DNA of 64,000 bases from the NCBI RefSeq assembly GCF_900580865.1, contig NZ_UTBZ01000155.1:1-64000 (forward strand), written 5' to 3'. The translations under genes and the position numbers were made by a program. Positions 17,622 to 25,163 of this stretch are shown one piece after another. This DNA is from Pseudomonas viridiflava. Its GTDB lineage: Bacteria > Pseudomonadota > Gammaproteobacteria > Pseudomonadales > Pseudomonadaceae. Every line of letters starts with the position of its first letter. Position 1 is the first letter of the stretch. The notes below the pieces were generated by a model. That model ran no database searches. It had not been told where the DNA came from and saw only the letters and a program-made list of their open reading frames with translations.

Positions 17622-18607
17622 CGGCCGACGCGCGCCTTGAGGGCCTCGGGATAACGCTCGCCTTCGATGCGAATCTGCGCCAACGCGGTATCAATTGACT
17701 TGAGATCAGCAGCGTCGAGCGTGATGTCCGCGCCGCCGAGGTTTTCTTCCAGGCGATGCAGTTTGGTCGTCCCCGGAATCGGTACGATCCACGGTGCCTG
17801 CGCGAGCAGCCAGGCCAAAGCGATCTGCGCCGGTGTCGCTTGTTTCTGCGCGGCGATCTGACGGATCAACACCACCAGGCCCTGATTGGCCTGCAGCGCC
17901 GACTGGCTGAAACGCGGGACGATGCTGCGGAAGTCATCGCTGCCGTAAGTGGCCTCGGCCGACACCGTGCCGGTGAGAAAACCTTTACCTAGTGGGCTGA
18001 ACGGCACGAAGCCGATGCCCAGTTCCCACAGCGTCGGCAGAATTTCCTGTTCGGGCTCGCGCCACCACAGCGAGTATTCGCTTTGCAGCGCCGTAACTGG
18101 TTGCACCGCATGGGCGCGGCGAATGGTTTGCGCACCGGCTTCCGACAGGCCGAAGTGCTTGACCTTGCCTTCGCCAATCAGATCTTTCACCGCACCGGCG
18201 ACGTCCTCGATCGGCACGTCCGGGTCGACGCGGTGCTGGTAGAGCAAATCGATGTAATCGGTTTTCAGTCGGCGCAATGACCCCTCGACGGCGACGCGAA
18301 TGTGCTCGGGACGGCTATTGAGAATCTGCTGCTTATTGTCGTCGCCGAAGGTGAAGCCGAACTTGGTGGCGATGACCACTTGATCGCGCACCGGCGCCAG
18401 TGCTTCGCCGACCACCTGCTCGTTCAAGTAAGGGCCGTAGACCTCGGCGGTGTCGAAGAACGTCACGCCTCGGTCAACGGCTGAACGGATCAGTGCGATG
18501 GCTTGTTGGGTATCCGTGGCCGGACCGTAGCCATGGCTCAGGCCCATGCAGCCAAAGCCGAGGGCGGATACTTCGAGTGAACTGTTGCCGAGTGTGCGCT
18601 TGTGCAT
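17618..18607 (-). CDS. Aldo/keto reductase (paralogue)
   Basis: The product has 329 residues. The tetrad is intact: FDTAEVYGPYLNE (Asp, Tyr), VVIATKFGFTF (Lys) and LLYQHRVDPDVP (His). The sequence parallels the reductase at 16014-17006 along its whole length, so the two arose by duplication. It is the first gene of the same-strand cluster. The 157-base gap upstream (18608-18764) to the convergent-side DUF6124 gene holds its promoter, but I see no clear operator. It is cytoplasmic. Confidence 0.92.
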   Translation of the reverse strand: MHKRTLGNSSLEVSALGFGCMGLSHGYGPATDTQQAIALIRSAVDRGVTFFDTAEVYGPYLNEQVVGEALAPVRDQVVIATKFGFTFGDDNKQQILNSRPEHIRVAVEGSLRRLKTDYIDLLYQHRVDPDVPIEDVAGAVKDLIGEGKVKHFGLSEAGAQTIRRAHAVQPVTALQSEYSLWWREPEQEILPTLWELGIGFVPFSPLGKGFLTGTVSAEATYGSDDFRSIVPRFSQSALQANQGLVVLIRQIAAQKQATPAQIALAWLLAQAPWIVPIPGTTKLHRLEENLGGADITLDAADLKSIDTALAQIRIEGERYPEALKARVGR

Positions 18608-18764
18608 GTCGATCTCCCGTTGGGCGTGGGGAGAACAGTAAGCGAGGTGACTGGTGAGGACTAGATAGGTAAATCGGGATGGCTTGATGAGCTCTGCTCA
18701 TCAATCTGCGGTAGGCGGTAAAGCGAAAGTGAGGGTGTGACCCCTCACTCAGTCCGTCTGTTGA

Positions 18765-19130
18765 CTACTGCGGGATGCGCAGCTTGTCCAGCAGTCGGTT
18801 GACCAACAGCTCGTTCAGCATGATCACCTGTTGCAGCGCCAGCAGCGGTTTGCGCTCCGGGCCGCCTATTGAGTTGGCGATGTTACCGGCCATGGAGTGG
18901 GCGTATGAAAGCGACTCACAGGCTTCGACCAACAGGGTTTCTTCATCCAGCGTGGGGTCGACGAGGTAGACGGGGCGAAACGGGGGCGAACCTGGTGGAG
19001 CGCCCAGTGCTTCGGGTCGCAGGTAGTAGTCGAGGGCGCGGTCGGTGGCCTCTTTGACCTTTTGCGGGTTGAGCGCGGGGTCGTGAGGGATTGGATCGGT
19101 GTCTGGAGGATTGGGTGTGATTTTGAACAT
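18765..19130 (-). CDS. DUF6124-family small protein
   Basis: The product has 121 residues from the ATG at 19130 (MFKITPNPPDTDPIP), preceded by GGGAG eight bases away; a longer frame adds five residues but loses this site. The proline-rich N-terminus, the central VDPTLDEETLLVEACESLSYA and the helical C-terminus LLALQQVIMLNELLVNRLLD match the Pseudomonas DUF3077/DUF6124 group, whose function is unknown. No signal peptide or membrane segment is seen. The leader upstream is an elaborate inverted-repeat structure (19161-19338) whose last element ends about 20 bases before the ribosome site, so translation or elongation is probably controlled by RNA structure. Confidence 0.75.
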   Translation of the reverse strand: MFKITPNPPDTDPIPHDPALNPQKVKEATDRALDYYLRPEALGAPPGSPPFRPVYLVDPTLDEETLLVEACESLSYAHSMAGNIANSIGGPERKPLLALQQVIMLNELLVNRLLDKLRIPQ

Positions 19131-19160
19131 GGATGAAACTCCCACTTAGCAATTTAAGGA

Positions 19161-19338
19161 GCCATCACTCTCGCTACCAAACGAGGGTGGTGGCCATGCG
19201 CAGGTTGGTAGACCGGTCTAAGCGGGAAAACCCGGCGCTCCCGAAGGAGCCCCACGCATGGCCACCATATAATTCGAGTTCCCAAAAGGGACCGAATAAG
19301 GTGTAGCCATGACGCTTAGAGACGGGCTACCAAACCCG
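19161..19338 (-). ncRNA. Candidate c4 / P4-CI-like antisense RNA module in DUF6124 leader
   Basis: A perfect 12-base inverted pair, ggtggccatgcg (19189-19200) and cgcatggccacc (19255-19266), encloses three small hairpins. One is a five-pair stem which on the minus strand is capped by a stable cUUCGg tetraloop. On both sides lie copies of ctaccaaa (19174-19181, 19327-19334), each in the loop of a short stem, and complementary to ttggtag inside the core (19204-19210). A further partner of the core arm, ggtgtagccatg (19300-19311), offers an alternative pairing. This seqA-seqB-seqC logic is that of phage P4 CI and P1 c4 RNAs. The minus strand is preferred because of the UUCG loop and an Ash/Icd-like reading (MVAMRGAPSGAPG), but the 19161-19194 stem pairs better on the plus strand. 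Confidence 0.45.
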
Positions 19339-19683
19339 ATCACTGTTTTGCAGTGACAGGCAAACGATATAGCCCGGCCCATAGCCGTGTAAGCCGGCGG
19401 ATTCTGGCTTATGCGTAGGTAACGGCGCAAGGTGTTGTAGGGAGGATGGCGTAACGGTTTGTGTGCTTTAAACGTGATAACCGGATGATGTTTACCAATG
19501 GGCATTGCCGAGCAATGAGATCTAAATTCAGGAGTTTTACGGACTACAATTTTGGGTGTAATGACCTACAGATCTGCAAGAATCCGCCGACTTGTCTGCC
19601 TTGAAACAAGATCCTATCGTTTGCCGGTCAAAACTTAATCACTTAAGCTGGTCAGCATGAATACACATCCTTCGGAGGCTCCG
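19339..19683. other. Gene-free region between structured leader and toxin pair
   Basis: It contains further short hairpins (tcactg/cagtga at 19340-19356) and AT-richer sequence than the surroundings. I find no convincing coding frame. A palindrome cttaatcacttaag at 19634-19647, about 40 bases before the start of the 48-residue protein, could be an operator for the toxin pair. Confidence 0.4.
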
Positions 19684-19830
19684 ATGGCCACCACCAGAAA
19701 GACCGACAAACCTAACAAAAAGGAAGTTCGTGATGAGCTGACATTCCTTGATGTTCGGCAAGCCGCGCGTGATGGGCAGAAAGTGTTCGATAAATTTGTG
19801 ATCACTGGCAGGCTACCTATTACAAAGTAG
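19684..19830 (+). CDS. Short protein upstream of YafO-like toxin, candidate antitoxin
   Basis: The product has 48 residues. GGAGG lies five bases before the ATG at 19684, which favours this start over an in-frame ATG nine codons upstream. The N-terminus is very basic (MATTRKTDKPNKKEVRDE) and the rest is LTFLDVRQAARDGQKVFDKF. It is too short for a YafN/Phd-type antitoxin and I do not recognise its family. Six bases separate it from the toxin-like gene, with which it must be co-transcribed. The antitoxin role is inferred only from this arrangement; it could also be a remnant of a longer antitoxin. Confidence 0.6.
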   Translation: MATTRKTDKPNKKEVRDELTFLDVRQAARDGQKVFDKFVITGRLPITK

Positions 19831-19836
19831 GCCTGA

Positions 19837-20256
19837 ATGCCAGTCATCAAGATTTCTGCGCTTTTTGAACAAATCACTAACTGGCAAAACTTCGCTGCAC
19901 ATTTTTATAACTACAAGGTGTGCGGTGAATTACCCGGGATTTTCGGGCGTGACGAACGACTCGATCTGACCGACATGCACCATATCCACCTTGCCAGTAC
20001 TTCGTCACTGCAAGCTCTATGGGCAAAAATAAATCGTCAGTATTACCGCACTGTATTGGTTGACGACGCTGATAATGATTTTTGGCTGATCTATGCCTAT
20101 GACGCGTTTCGGGATGAATATCTGTTACTGACGGTCACCGGCCCGGATGCCCATAACCGAAGCGAGTGGGGCTCATTTCTGCGCACTGTGCATTGCCAGA
20201 TTGTTGAGCCTTGGACGTTGGGCAGGATTGTCTTTCCCGATTTGGACGATCTGTAA
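19837..20256 (+). CDS. YafO-family toxin-like protein (putative mRNA interferase)
   Basis: The product has 139 residues. Motifs in the order expected of the YafO toxin family are visible: LPGIFGRDERLD, MHHIHLAS, a tryptophan (ALWAKI), RQYYRTVLV, DFWLIYAYD, DEYLLLTVTGPDAHNRSE. YafO cleaves mRNA on the ribosome and is neutralised by its antitoxin. The C-terminal 20 residues (PWTLGRIVFPDLDDL) are beyond the motif region. It lies six bases after the 48-residue gene. Base composition is lower in GC than in neighbouring genes, which suggests acquisition. The assignment rests on motif pattern, not on alignment. Confidence 0.65.
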   Translation: MPVIKISALFEQITNWQNFAAHFYNYKVCGELPGIFGRDERLDLTDMHHIHLASTSSLQALWAKINRQYYRTVLVDDADNDFWLIYAYDAFRDEYLLLTVTGPDAHNRSEWGSFLRTVHCQIVEPWTLGRIVFPDLDDL

Positions 20257-20283
20257 TTTGAGGTCGAGCAGAGGAGGTGTGAC

Positions 20284-20676
20284 ATGAATCGATTGACTGG
20301 CGGTTGCCTGTGCGGCGATGTCCGTTTCGAAGTGACAGGCCAGCCCTACCGAGTCGGCATCTGCCACTGCCTCGACTGCCGCAAACGCCATGGCGCGCTG
20401 TTCGGCACCTCGGCGATTTTTCCCGAGGAGGCGTTGCAGGTCACCGGTGAAACCCGCGACTACAACGGGCGTTTTTTCTGCCCGCGCTGCGGCTCACCGG
20501 TGTTCACGCGTTCGGAAGATGAAGTAGAGGTCAACGTCGGATCGCTCGATGAGCCCAATCAGTTCAAGCCCACCTATGAACTCTGGACTATTCGCCGCGA
20601 GTCTTGGCTACCGGCGCTCCCACTGGCTCACCACTATGACCGTGATCGCGAAAACACTGGCCGAACCGAAGATTAA
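20284..20676 (+). CDS. GFA/CENP-V-family zinc protein
   Basis: The product has 130 residues with the zinc-binding pattern of the GFA (glutathione-dependent formaldehyde-activating enzyme) family: GGCLCGDVRFEV near the N-terminus, CHCLDCRKRHGA at about residues 28-39 and FFCPRCGSPVF at about 64-74. The family's C-terminal part (DEPNQFKPTYELWT) is also present. These proteins bind structural and catalytic zinc, but most do not have the formaldehyde activity of the name, so the substrate is unknown. A ribosome site GGAGG precedes the ATG. It lies 27 bases after the toxin-like gene. Confidence 0.9.
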   Translation: MNRLTGGCLCGDVRFEVTGQPYRVGICHCLDCRKRHGALFGTSAIFPEEALQVTGETRDYNGRFFCPRCGSPVFTRSEDEVEVNVGSLDEPNQFKPTYELWTIRRESWLPALPLAHHYDRDRENTGRTED

Positions 20677-20698
20677 TTGCAGCCCATAATCTGCCTGT

Positions 20699-20780
20699 GT
20701 AGGAGCTGCGGAACGCTGCGATCTTTTGATGTTGATTTTCAAGGCGCAAAATCAAAAGATCGCAGCGTTCCGCAGCTCCA
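20699..20780. repeat. Inverted repeat, GATCGCAGC..CAGCTCC family
   Basis: Two inverted arms (ggagctgcggaacgctgcga and tcgcagcgttccgcagctcc) flank about 40 bases. It is the first of four copies in the window and sits between convergent genes, where it may also act as a terminator-like hairpin. Confidence 0.88.
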
Positions 20781-20784
20781 TTGT

Positions 20785-21615
20785 TCAACCGCGAATAAAC
20801 GCCAACAGATCCGCGTTAATCGTCTCCGCCTCTGTCGTCGGCATCCCGTGCGGGAACCCCGGATATGACTTCAGCGTGCCATTGGGCAGCAACTTCGCCG
20901 ACAACGGCCCCGAATCCGCATACGGCACAATCTGATCATCCTCGCCATGCATCACCAGCACCGGCACCGTGACCTTCTTCAAGTCCTCGGTGAAATCCGT
21001 CTGCGAAAACGCGACGATCCCGTCGTAATGCGCCTTCGCCCCACCGATCATGCCCTGACGCCACCAGTTGGCAATAATCCCTTCCGATGGCGTGGCTCCT
21101 GGCCGGTTGTAGCCATAAAACGGCCCGGTCGGAATATCCCGATAGAACTGCGCGCGATTCGCGGCGAGTTGTGCCTGAAAATCATCGAACACCGACTTCG
21201 GCAGCCCACCCGGATTGCTCTCGGTCTGCACCATCAACGGTGGCACCGCACTGATCAGCACACCTTTGGCGACGTTGGCCTGACCATGCCGGGCGATGTA
21301 ATGGATCACCTCACCGCCACCGGTCGAGTGACCGACATGCACCACGTTCTTCAGGCCCAGATGATTGACCACCGCCAGCGTATCGTCGGCGTAATGGTCC
21401 ATATCGTGGCCGTCCCAGACCTGACTCGAACGCCCGTGTCCACGGCGATCATGGGCAACCACCCGAAAGCCCTTGCCCAGAAAGAACAGCATCTGCGCAT
21501 CCCAATCGTCCGAACTGAGCGGCCAGCCGTGGTGGAAGTGGATCACCGGCGCGTCTTTCGGGCCCCAATCCTTGTAGAAGATTTCCACGCCGTCTTTGCT
21601 GGTGACAAATCCCAT
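20785..21615 (-). CDS. Alpha/beta hydrolase, cofactor-free haloperoxidase-like
   Basis: The product has 276 residues with high similarity to the non-heme chloroperoxidase/arylesterase group. Key features are the oxyanion region IHFHHGWPLSSDDWDAQM, the DRRGHGRSSQVWDGHDMDHY motif typical of the group, nucleophile Ser in VGHSTGGGEV, acid Asp in VMHGEDDQIVPY and catalytic His in FPHGMPTTEAE. No signal peptide is seen, so it is cytoplasmic. It probably hydrolyses small esters; the perhydrolase activity of the family is a side reaction. It diverges from the molybdenum hydroxylase operon across a 266-base gap (21616-21881) that must hold both promoters; no recognisable operator was found there. Confidence 0.93.
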   Translation of the reverse strand: MGFVTSKDGVEIFYKDWGPKDAPVIHFHHGWPLSSDDWDAQMLFFLGKGFRVVAHDRRGHGRSSQVWDGHDMDHYADDTLAVVNHLGLKNVVHVGHSTGGGEVIHYIARHGQANVAKGVLISAVPPLMVQTESNPGGLPKSVFDDFQAQLAANRAQFYRDIPTGPFYGYNRPGATPSEGIIANWWRQGMIGGAKAHYDGIVAFSQTDFTEDLKKVTVPVLVMHGEDDQIVPYADSGPLSAKLLPNGTLKSYPGFPHGMPTTEAETINADLLAFIRG

Positions 21616-21881
21616 GTTCGCAACTCCAGACCAATCTGATGGATAACCCGCGCGGTAATCGCGGACCGGTTTCGTTCATGACGAGTTTTCTACTGCGCAG
21701 GCTCAGTGCGAGCCGTTATCAACTGTAGGATTAAAGTCGACATCTGCATGACCGGTGGTCGCAACGTCTGGCTTCGTGCGCAAATTAGGCTTTGCTGAAA
21801 GGGATAAGCCGAGGCGTGCGTAGGCATTGATGGCCACAGCGACGCCCCTTCAGAACACCGTGAGTCTGAGGAATTTCCCCG

Positions 21882-22337
21882 ATGCTGACCTTGAATATCA
21901 ATGGCAAGGATCAGGAGCTCGATGTCCCCGCGGACATGCCGTTGCTCTGGGTCCTGCGCGATGTCGCGCACCTGACCGGTACCAAATTCGGCTGTGGCAT
22001 GGCCCAGTGCGGGGCCTGCACCGTGCACGTTGACGGGGCGCCGTTGCGCGCCTGCATCACCCCCGCAACAGCTGTGGCCCACGGCCAGAAAATCCTCACC
22101 ATCGAAGGCCTGTCCACCGACGGCTCGCACCCGGTGCAGCAAGCCTGGGCCGAACTCGACGTGGTGCAATGTGGTTATTGCCAGTCGGGGCAGATCATGT
22201 CTGCCGCAGCCTTATTGGCGAAAATCCCCAAACCCACCGACAGCGATATCGATCAGGCGCTCTCCGGCAATATCTGCCGCTGCGGCACCTATCCCCGCAT
22301 TCGCGCAGCGGTTAAGCGTGCGTCGGAAATCGGCTGA
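21882..22337 (+). CDS. 2Fe-2S subunit of periplasmic molybdenum hydroxylase (IorA-like)
   Basis: The product has 151 residues with two iron-sulfur clusters. The N-terminal plant-ferredoxin-type cluster has cysteines in FGCGMAQCGACTVHVDG and a fourth in APLRAC. The C-terminal helical domain has cysteines in VQCGYCQSGQIM and GNICRCGTYPRI. This is the small subunit of isoquinoline 1-oxidoreductase/aldehyde dehydrogenase-type enzymes; it passes electrons from the Mo centre of the next gene's product to the cytochrome. It has no signal of its own and is presumably exported bound to the Tat-bearing large subunit. It is first in a three-gene operon, 22 bases before the Mo subunit. Confidence 0.94.
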   Translation: MLTLNINGKDQELDVPADMPLLWVLRDVAHLTGTKFGCGMAQCGACTVHVDGAPLRACITPATAVAHGQKILTIEGLSTDGSHPVQQAWAELDVVQCGYCQSGQIMSAAALLAKIPKPTDSDIDQALSGNICRCGTYPRIRAAVKRASEIG

Positions 22338-22359
22338 TTCAATCTGTGGGAGATAAACG

Positions 22360-24522
22360 ATGAACAGTCCTGTATCGCGTCGGGGATTTCTCAAGGGCAG
22401 CGCCGTGGTGGGCGGCGGGCTGGTGGTGGCGTTTGTCGTCCCTGGCGGCCACAAGTTTGCCTATGCAGCAGAGAATGAAGGCAAGGTGTTTGCGCCGAAC
22501 GCATTTTTGCGAATAGCGGCGGACAACAGCGTCACGGTTTTGCTGGGGCATTCGGAAATGGGCCAAGGCATCTGGACCGGCCTGACCATGTTGATTGCCG
22601 AGGAGCTGGACGCGGACTGGTCGAAGATCCGCGTCGAACACTCGCCGGCGTCAGCGGCGGATTACGGCATGCCGGGGTTTGGCGGCATGCAGATTACCGG
22701 CGGCTCGACGTCGACGTGGATGGAGTTCGACCGTTATCGGCTGGCAGGCGCGACCGCGCGGCAGATGCTGGTCGAGGCGGCGGCGAAACGCTTTGAAGTG
22801 GCGCCATCGACGATTCGCACCGAATCGGGCGTGGCTATTGCCGGTGATAAACGTGCGACTTATGGCGAGCTGGCAGATGCCGCCGGGCAACTGCCGGTGC
22901 CGGATCCGAAGTCGATCACTTTCAAGGAAGCCAAGGATTGGAAAGTCATTGGCAAACCGACCAAACGCCTCGACACGCCGGAGAAGATCACCGGCCGCGC
23001 CAAGTTCGGCATGGATGTGCAGTTTGAAGGTTTGATGACGGCGATGGTCGCGCGCGCACCGGTATTCGGTGCCAGCGTTAAATCCTTCGAAGGGGCTGAG
23101 GCGCTGGCGGTGCCGGGCGTGCACAAAGTGGTGCAGGTGCCGAGCGGGGTCGCGGTGATTGCTGATCATTACTGGGCAGCGAAACTGGGTCGTGATGCGT
23201 TGAAGATAGATTGGGATCTGGGTCCGCATGCGGATCTGAGCAGCGAGAAATTGCTGGCCAGTTTCCGCAAACTGGCCACGACACAAGGCACTTCAGCCAG
23301 TCAGGCCGGAGATGCCAAGGGCAGTTTCGGCAAGGCGGCGAAGAAGATCGACGTCGAATACAGCGTGCCGTATCTGGCCCACGCGCCGATGGAACCGCTC
23401 AATTGCACGGTGAAAATCAGCGCCGAGAAATGCGAAATCTGGACCGGTACGCAGTTTCAGACGCTCGATCAAATGGTCGCCGGCAAGATCACCGGGCTGA
23501 AACCGGAGCAGGTCGAAATCCACACCGAATTCCTTGGCGGCGGTTTCGGGCGCCGGGCCAACCCGACTTCAGACTTTGTCGCCGAAGCCGTGCAAGTGGC
23601 GAAAGCCGCGGCCATGCCGGTGAAAACCGTGTGGTCGCGGGAGGACGATATTCGTGGCGGTTACTACCGTTCGATGTTCCTGCATCAGGCGCGGATCGGG
23701 CTCGGTGCCGATGGCCTGCCGTCGAGCTGGCAGCATGTATTGGTCGGGCAGTCGATCATGGCTGGCACGATGCTGGAAAAAACCATGGTCAAGAACGGCG
23801 TTGATGCAACCTCGGTCGAAGGCGTTTCCGACAGTCCTTACGTTAAAGGCCTGGCCAATCACCAAGTCGATCTGCATTCGCCGCAAACCGGCATCAATGT
23901 GTTGTGGCTGCGCTCGGTGGGCCATAGCCATACCGGTTTTGTCATGGAATCGCTGATCGATGAAATGGCCACAGCGGCGGGCAAGGATCCGGTGGAGTAC
24001 CGACGAACCTTGCTCAAGGACCATCCTCGGCATTTGGGCGTGCTCAATCTGGCGGTGGAGAAAGCCAACTGGAAAGCACCGTTGCCGGAGGGCCATGCGC
24101 TAGGCGTGGCGGTGCACGAGTCGTTCGGCAGTTACGTGGCGCAAGTCGCCGAGGTGTCGCAGGACAATCTGGCGATTCGCGTGCATCGCGTGGTCTGCGC
24201 GGTGGACTGCGGGATCGCGGTGAACCCGCAGAGCATCGCGGCGCAGATGGAGTCGTGCATCACTTTCGGTCTGGGCATGGCGCTGCACAGCAAGCTGACG
24301 CTCAAGGACGGCGCGGTCGTGCAATCCAACTATCACGATTATCAGGTGCTGCGGCTCAACGAGATGCCGGTGGTCGAGGTGCACATCGTGCCCAGCAGCG
24401 ATAAACCCGGCGGCATCGGCGAGGCCGGTGTGCCGCCGACCGCGCCGGCGGTGGCCAACGCGGTGTTCGCCCTGACCGGGCAGCGCCTGCGCGAGTTGCC
24501 GCTGCAACTGTCGGGGGTGTGA
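22360..24522 (+). CDS. Mo-cofactor subunit of xanthine dehydrogenase-family hydroxylase (IorB-like)
   Basis: The product has 720 residues. The N-terminus has a clear Tat signal (SRRGFLKGSAVVGGGLVVAF), so the folded enzyme goes to the periplasm. The molybdopterin-binding regions of the IorB type follow: GHSEMGQGIWTGLTML, AKFGMDVQFEGLMTAMVARA, THAPMEPLNC-like LAHAPMEPLNCTVK, FLGGGFGRRANPTSDF, and near the C-terminus the catalytic Glu region GGIGEAGVPPTAPAVANA. It hydroxylates a heterocycle or oxidises an aldehyde with water as oxygen source. There is no FAD subunit in the operon; the electron acceptor is most likely the adjacent cytochrome c. The exact substrate cannot be told. Confidence 0.94.
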   Translation: MNSPVSRRGFLKGSAVVGGGLVVAFVVPGGHKFAYAAENEGKVFAPNAFLRIAADNSVTVLLGHSEMGQGIWTGLTMLIAEELDADWSKIRVEHSPASAADYGMPGFGGMQITGGSTSTWMEFDRYRLAGATARQMLVEAAAKRFEVAPSTIRTESGVAIAGDKRATYGELADAAGQLPVPDPKSITFKEAKDWKVIGKPTKRLDTPEKITGRAKFGMDVQFEGLMTAMVARAPVFGASVKSFEGAEALAVPGVHKVVQVPSGVAVIADHYWAAKLGRDALKIDWDLGPHADLSSEKLLASFRKLATTQGTSASQAGDAKGSFGKAAKKIDVEYSVPYLAHAPMEPLNCTVKISAEKCEIWTGTQFQTLDQMVAGKITGLKPEQVEIHTEFLGGGFGRRANPTSDFVAEAVQVAKAAAMPVKTVWSREDDIRGGYYRSMFLHQARIGLGADGLPSSWQHVLVGQSIMAGTMLEKTMVKNGVDATSVEGVSDSPYVKGLANHQVDLHSPQTGINVLWLRSVGHSHTGFVMESLIDEMATAAGKDPVEYRRTLLKDHPRHLGVLNLAVEKANWKAPLPEGHALGVAVHESFGSYVAQVAEVSQDNLAIRVHRVVCAVDCGIAVNPQSIAAQMESCITFGLGMALHSKLTLKDGAVVQSNYHDYQVLRLNEMPVVEVHIVPSSDKPGGIGEAGVPPTAPAVANAVFALTGQRLRELPLQLSGV

Positions 24523-24523
24523 G

Positions 24524-25102
24524 ATGAAACGACATCTAGTGTTGGGCACGGTGATTTTGTTGGGGTTGGGCGGTTATGCCTCGGACTTGTTTGCCGATGA
24601 TCAAGAGGCGCTGAAAGCCTTCGGCACGGTGCAGAAAGTCTTTCAGAGCCCGCGTTGCCAGAACTGCCATATTCCCGGTGATTCGCCGCTGCAGTTCGAC
24701 GCCGGCATCCCCCACGCCATGAATGTGGTGCGCGGTATGGATGGCAAGGGTGCGGCCGGTTTGCCCTGTGCAACCTGTCACGCGGAAAACAATCCGCCGG
24801 CCAGTTACGGCCCCCATGCGCCGCCGGGTGCGCCACACTGGAGCCTGCCGCCAGCAGCACACAAAATGGCCTGGATCGGCCTGCCGCCGGACAAACTCTG
24901 CGCAATGATCAAGGACCGCTCGAGCAACGGCGATCGCGACTTTGCCGCGCTGATCAAGCACGTCAGCGAAGACAAGCTGGTGCTGTGGGGCTGGAACCCC
25001 GGGGCAGGGCGCGCACCGGTGCCGGTGCCGCACGATATTTTTGTCGCGCAATTCAAGCTCTGGGCGGATGCGGGCGGGCCGTGTCCGGTGGCAGGTATTT
25101 GA
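24524..25102 (+). CDS. Two-heme c-type cytochrome partner of the Mo hydroxylase
   Basis: The product has 192 residues with an N-terminal hydrophobic segment (VLGTVILLGLGGYASDLFA) acting as signal or anchor. Two CxxCH heme-attachment motifs are present: CQNCH at about residues 43-47 and CATCH at about 82-86. The ATG lies one base after the stop of the Mo subunit, so translation is coupled. It probably takes electrons from the 2Fe-2S subunit and passes them to the respiratory chain. The C-terminal half (LSLPPAAHKMAWIGLPPDKL and the following helices) has no further motif known to me. Confidence 0.88.
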   Translation: MKRHLVLGTVILLGLGGYASDLFADDQEALKAFGTVQKVFQSPRCQNCHIPGDSPLQFDAGIPHAMNVVRGMDGKGAAGLPCATCHAENNPPASYGPHAPPGAPHWSLPPAAHKMAWIGLPPDKLCAMIKDRSSNGDRDFAALIKHVSEDKLVLWGWNPGAGRAPVPVPHDIFVAQFKLWADAGGPCPVAGI

Positions 25103-25163
25103 AGGTGAGCCCTCGGCGAATTAGCGCTACGCTTAAAAGCATTGTTGCCAATGGAGTGTGCTG

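Noticed and set aside
19218..19505. 95-codon minus-strand frame across the structured leader, ending MVAMRGAPSGAPGFPA
   Set aside because: It resembles Ash/Icd-like readings found over c4-type RNA elements. I take the base-pairing as the function and the reading as a by-product. It was used only as a hint of strand.
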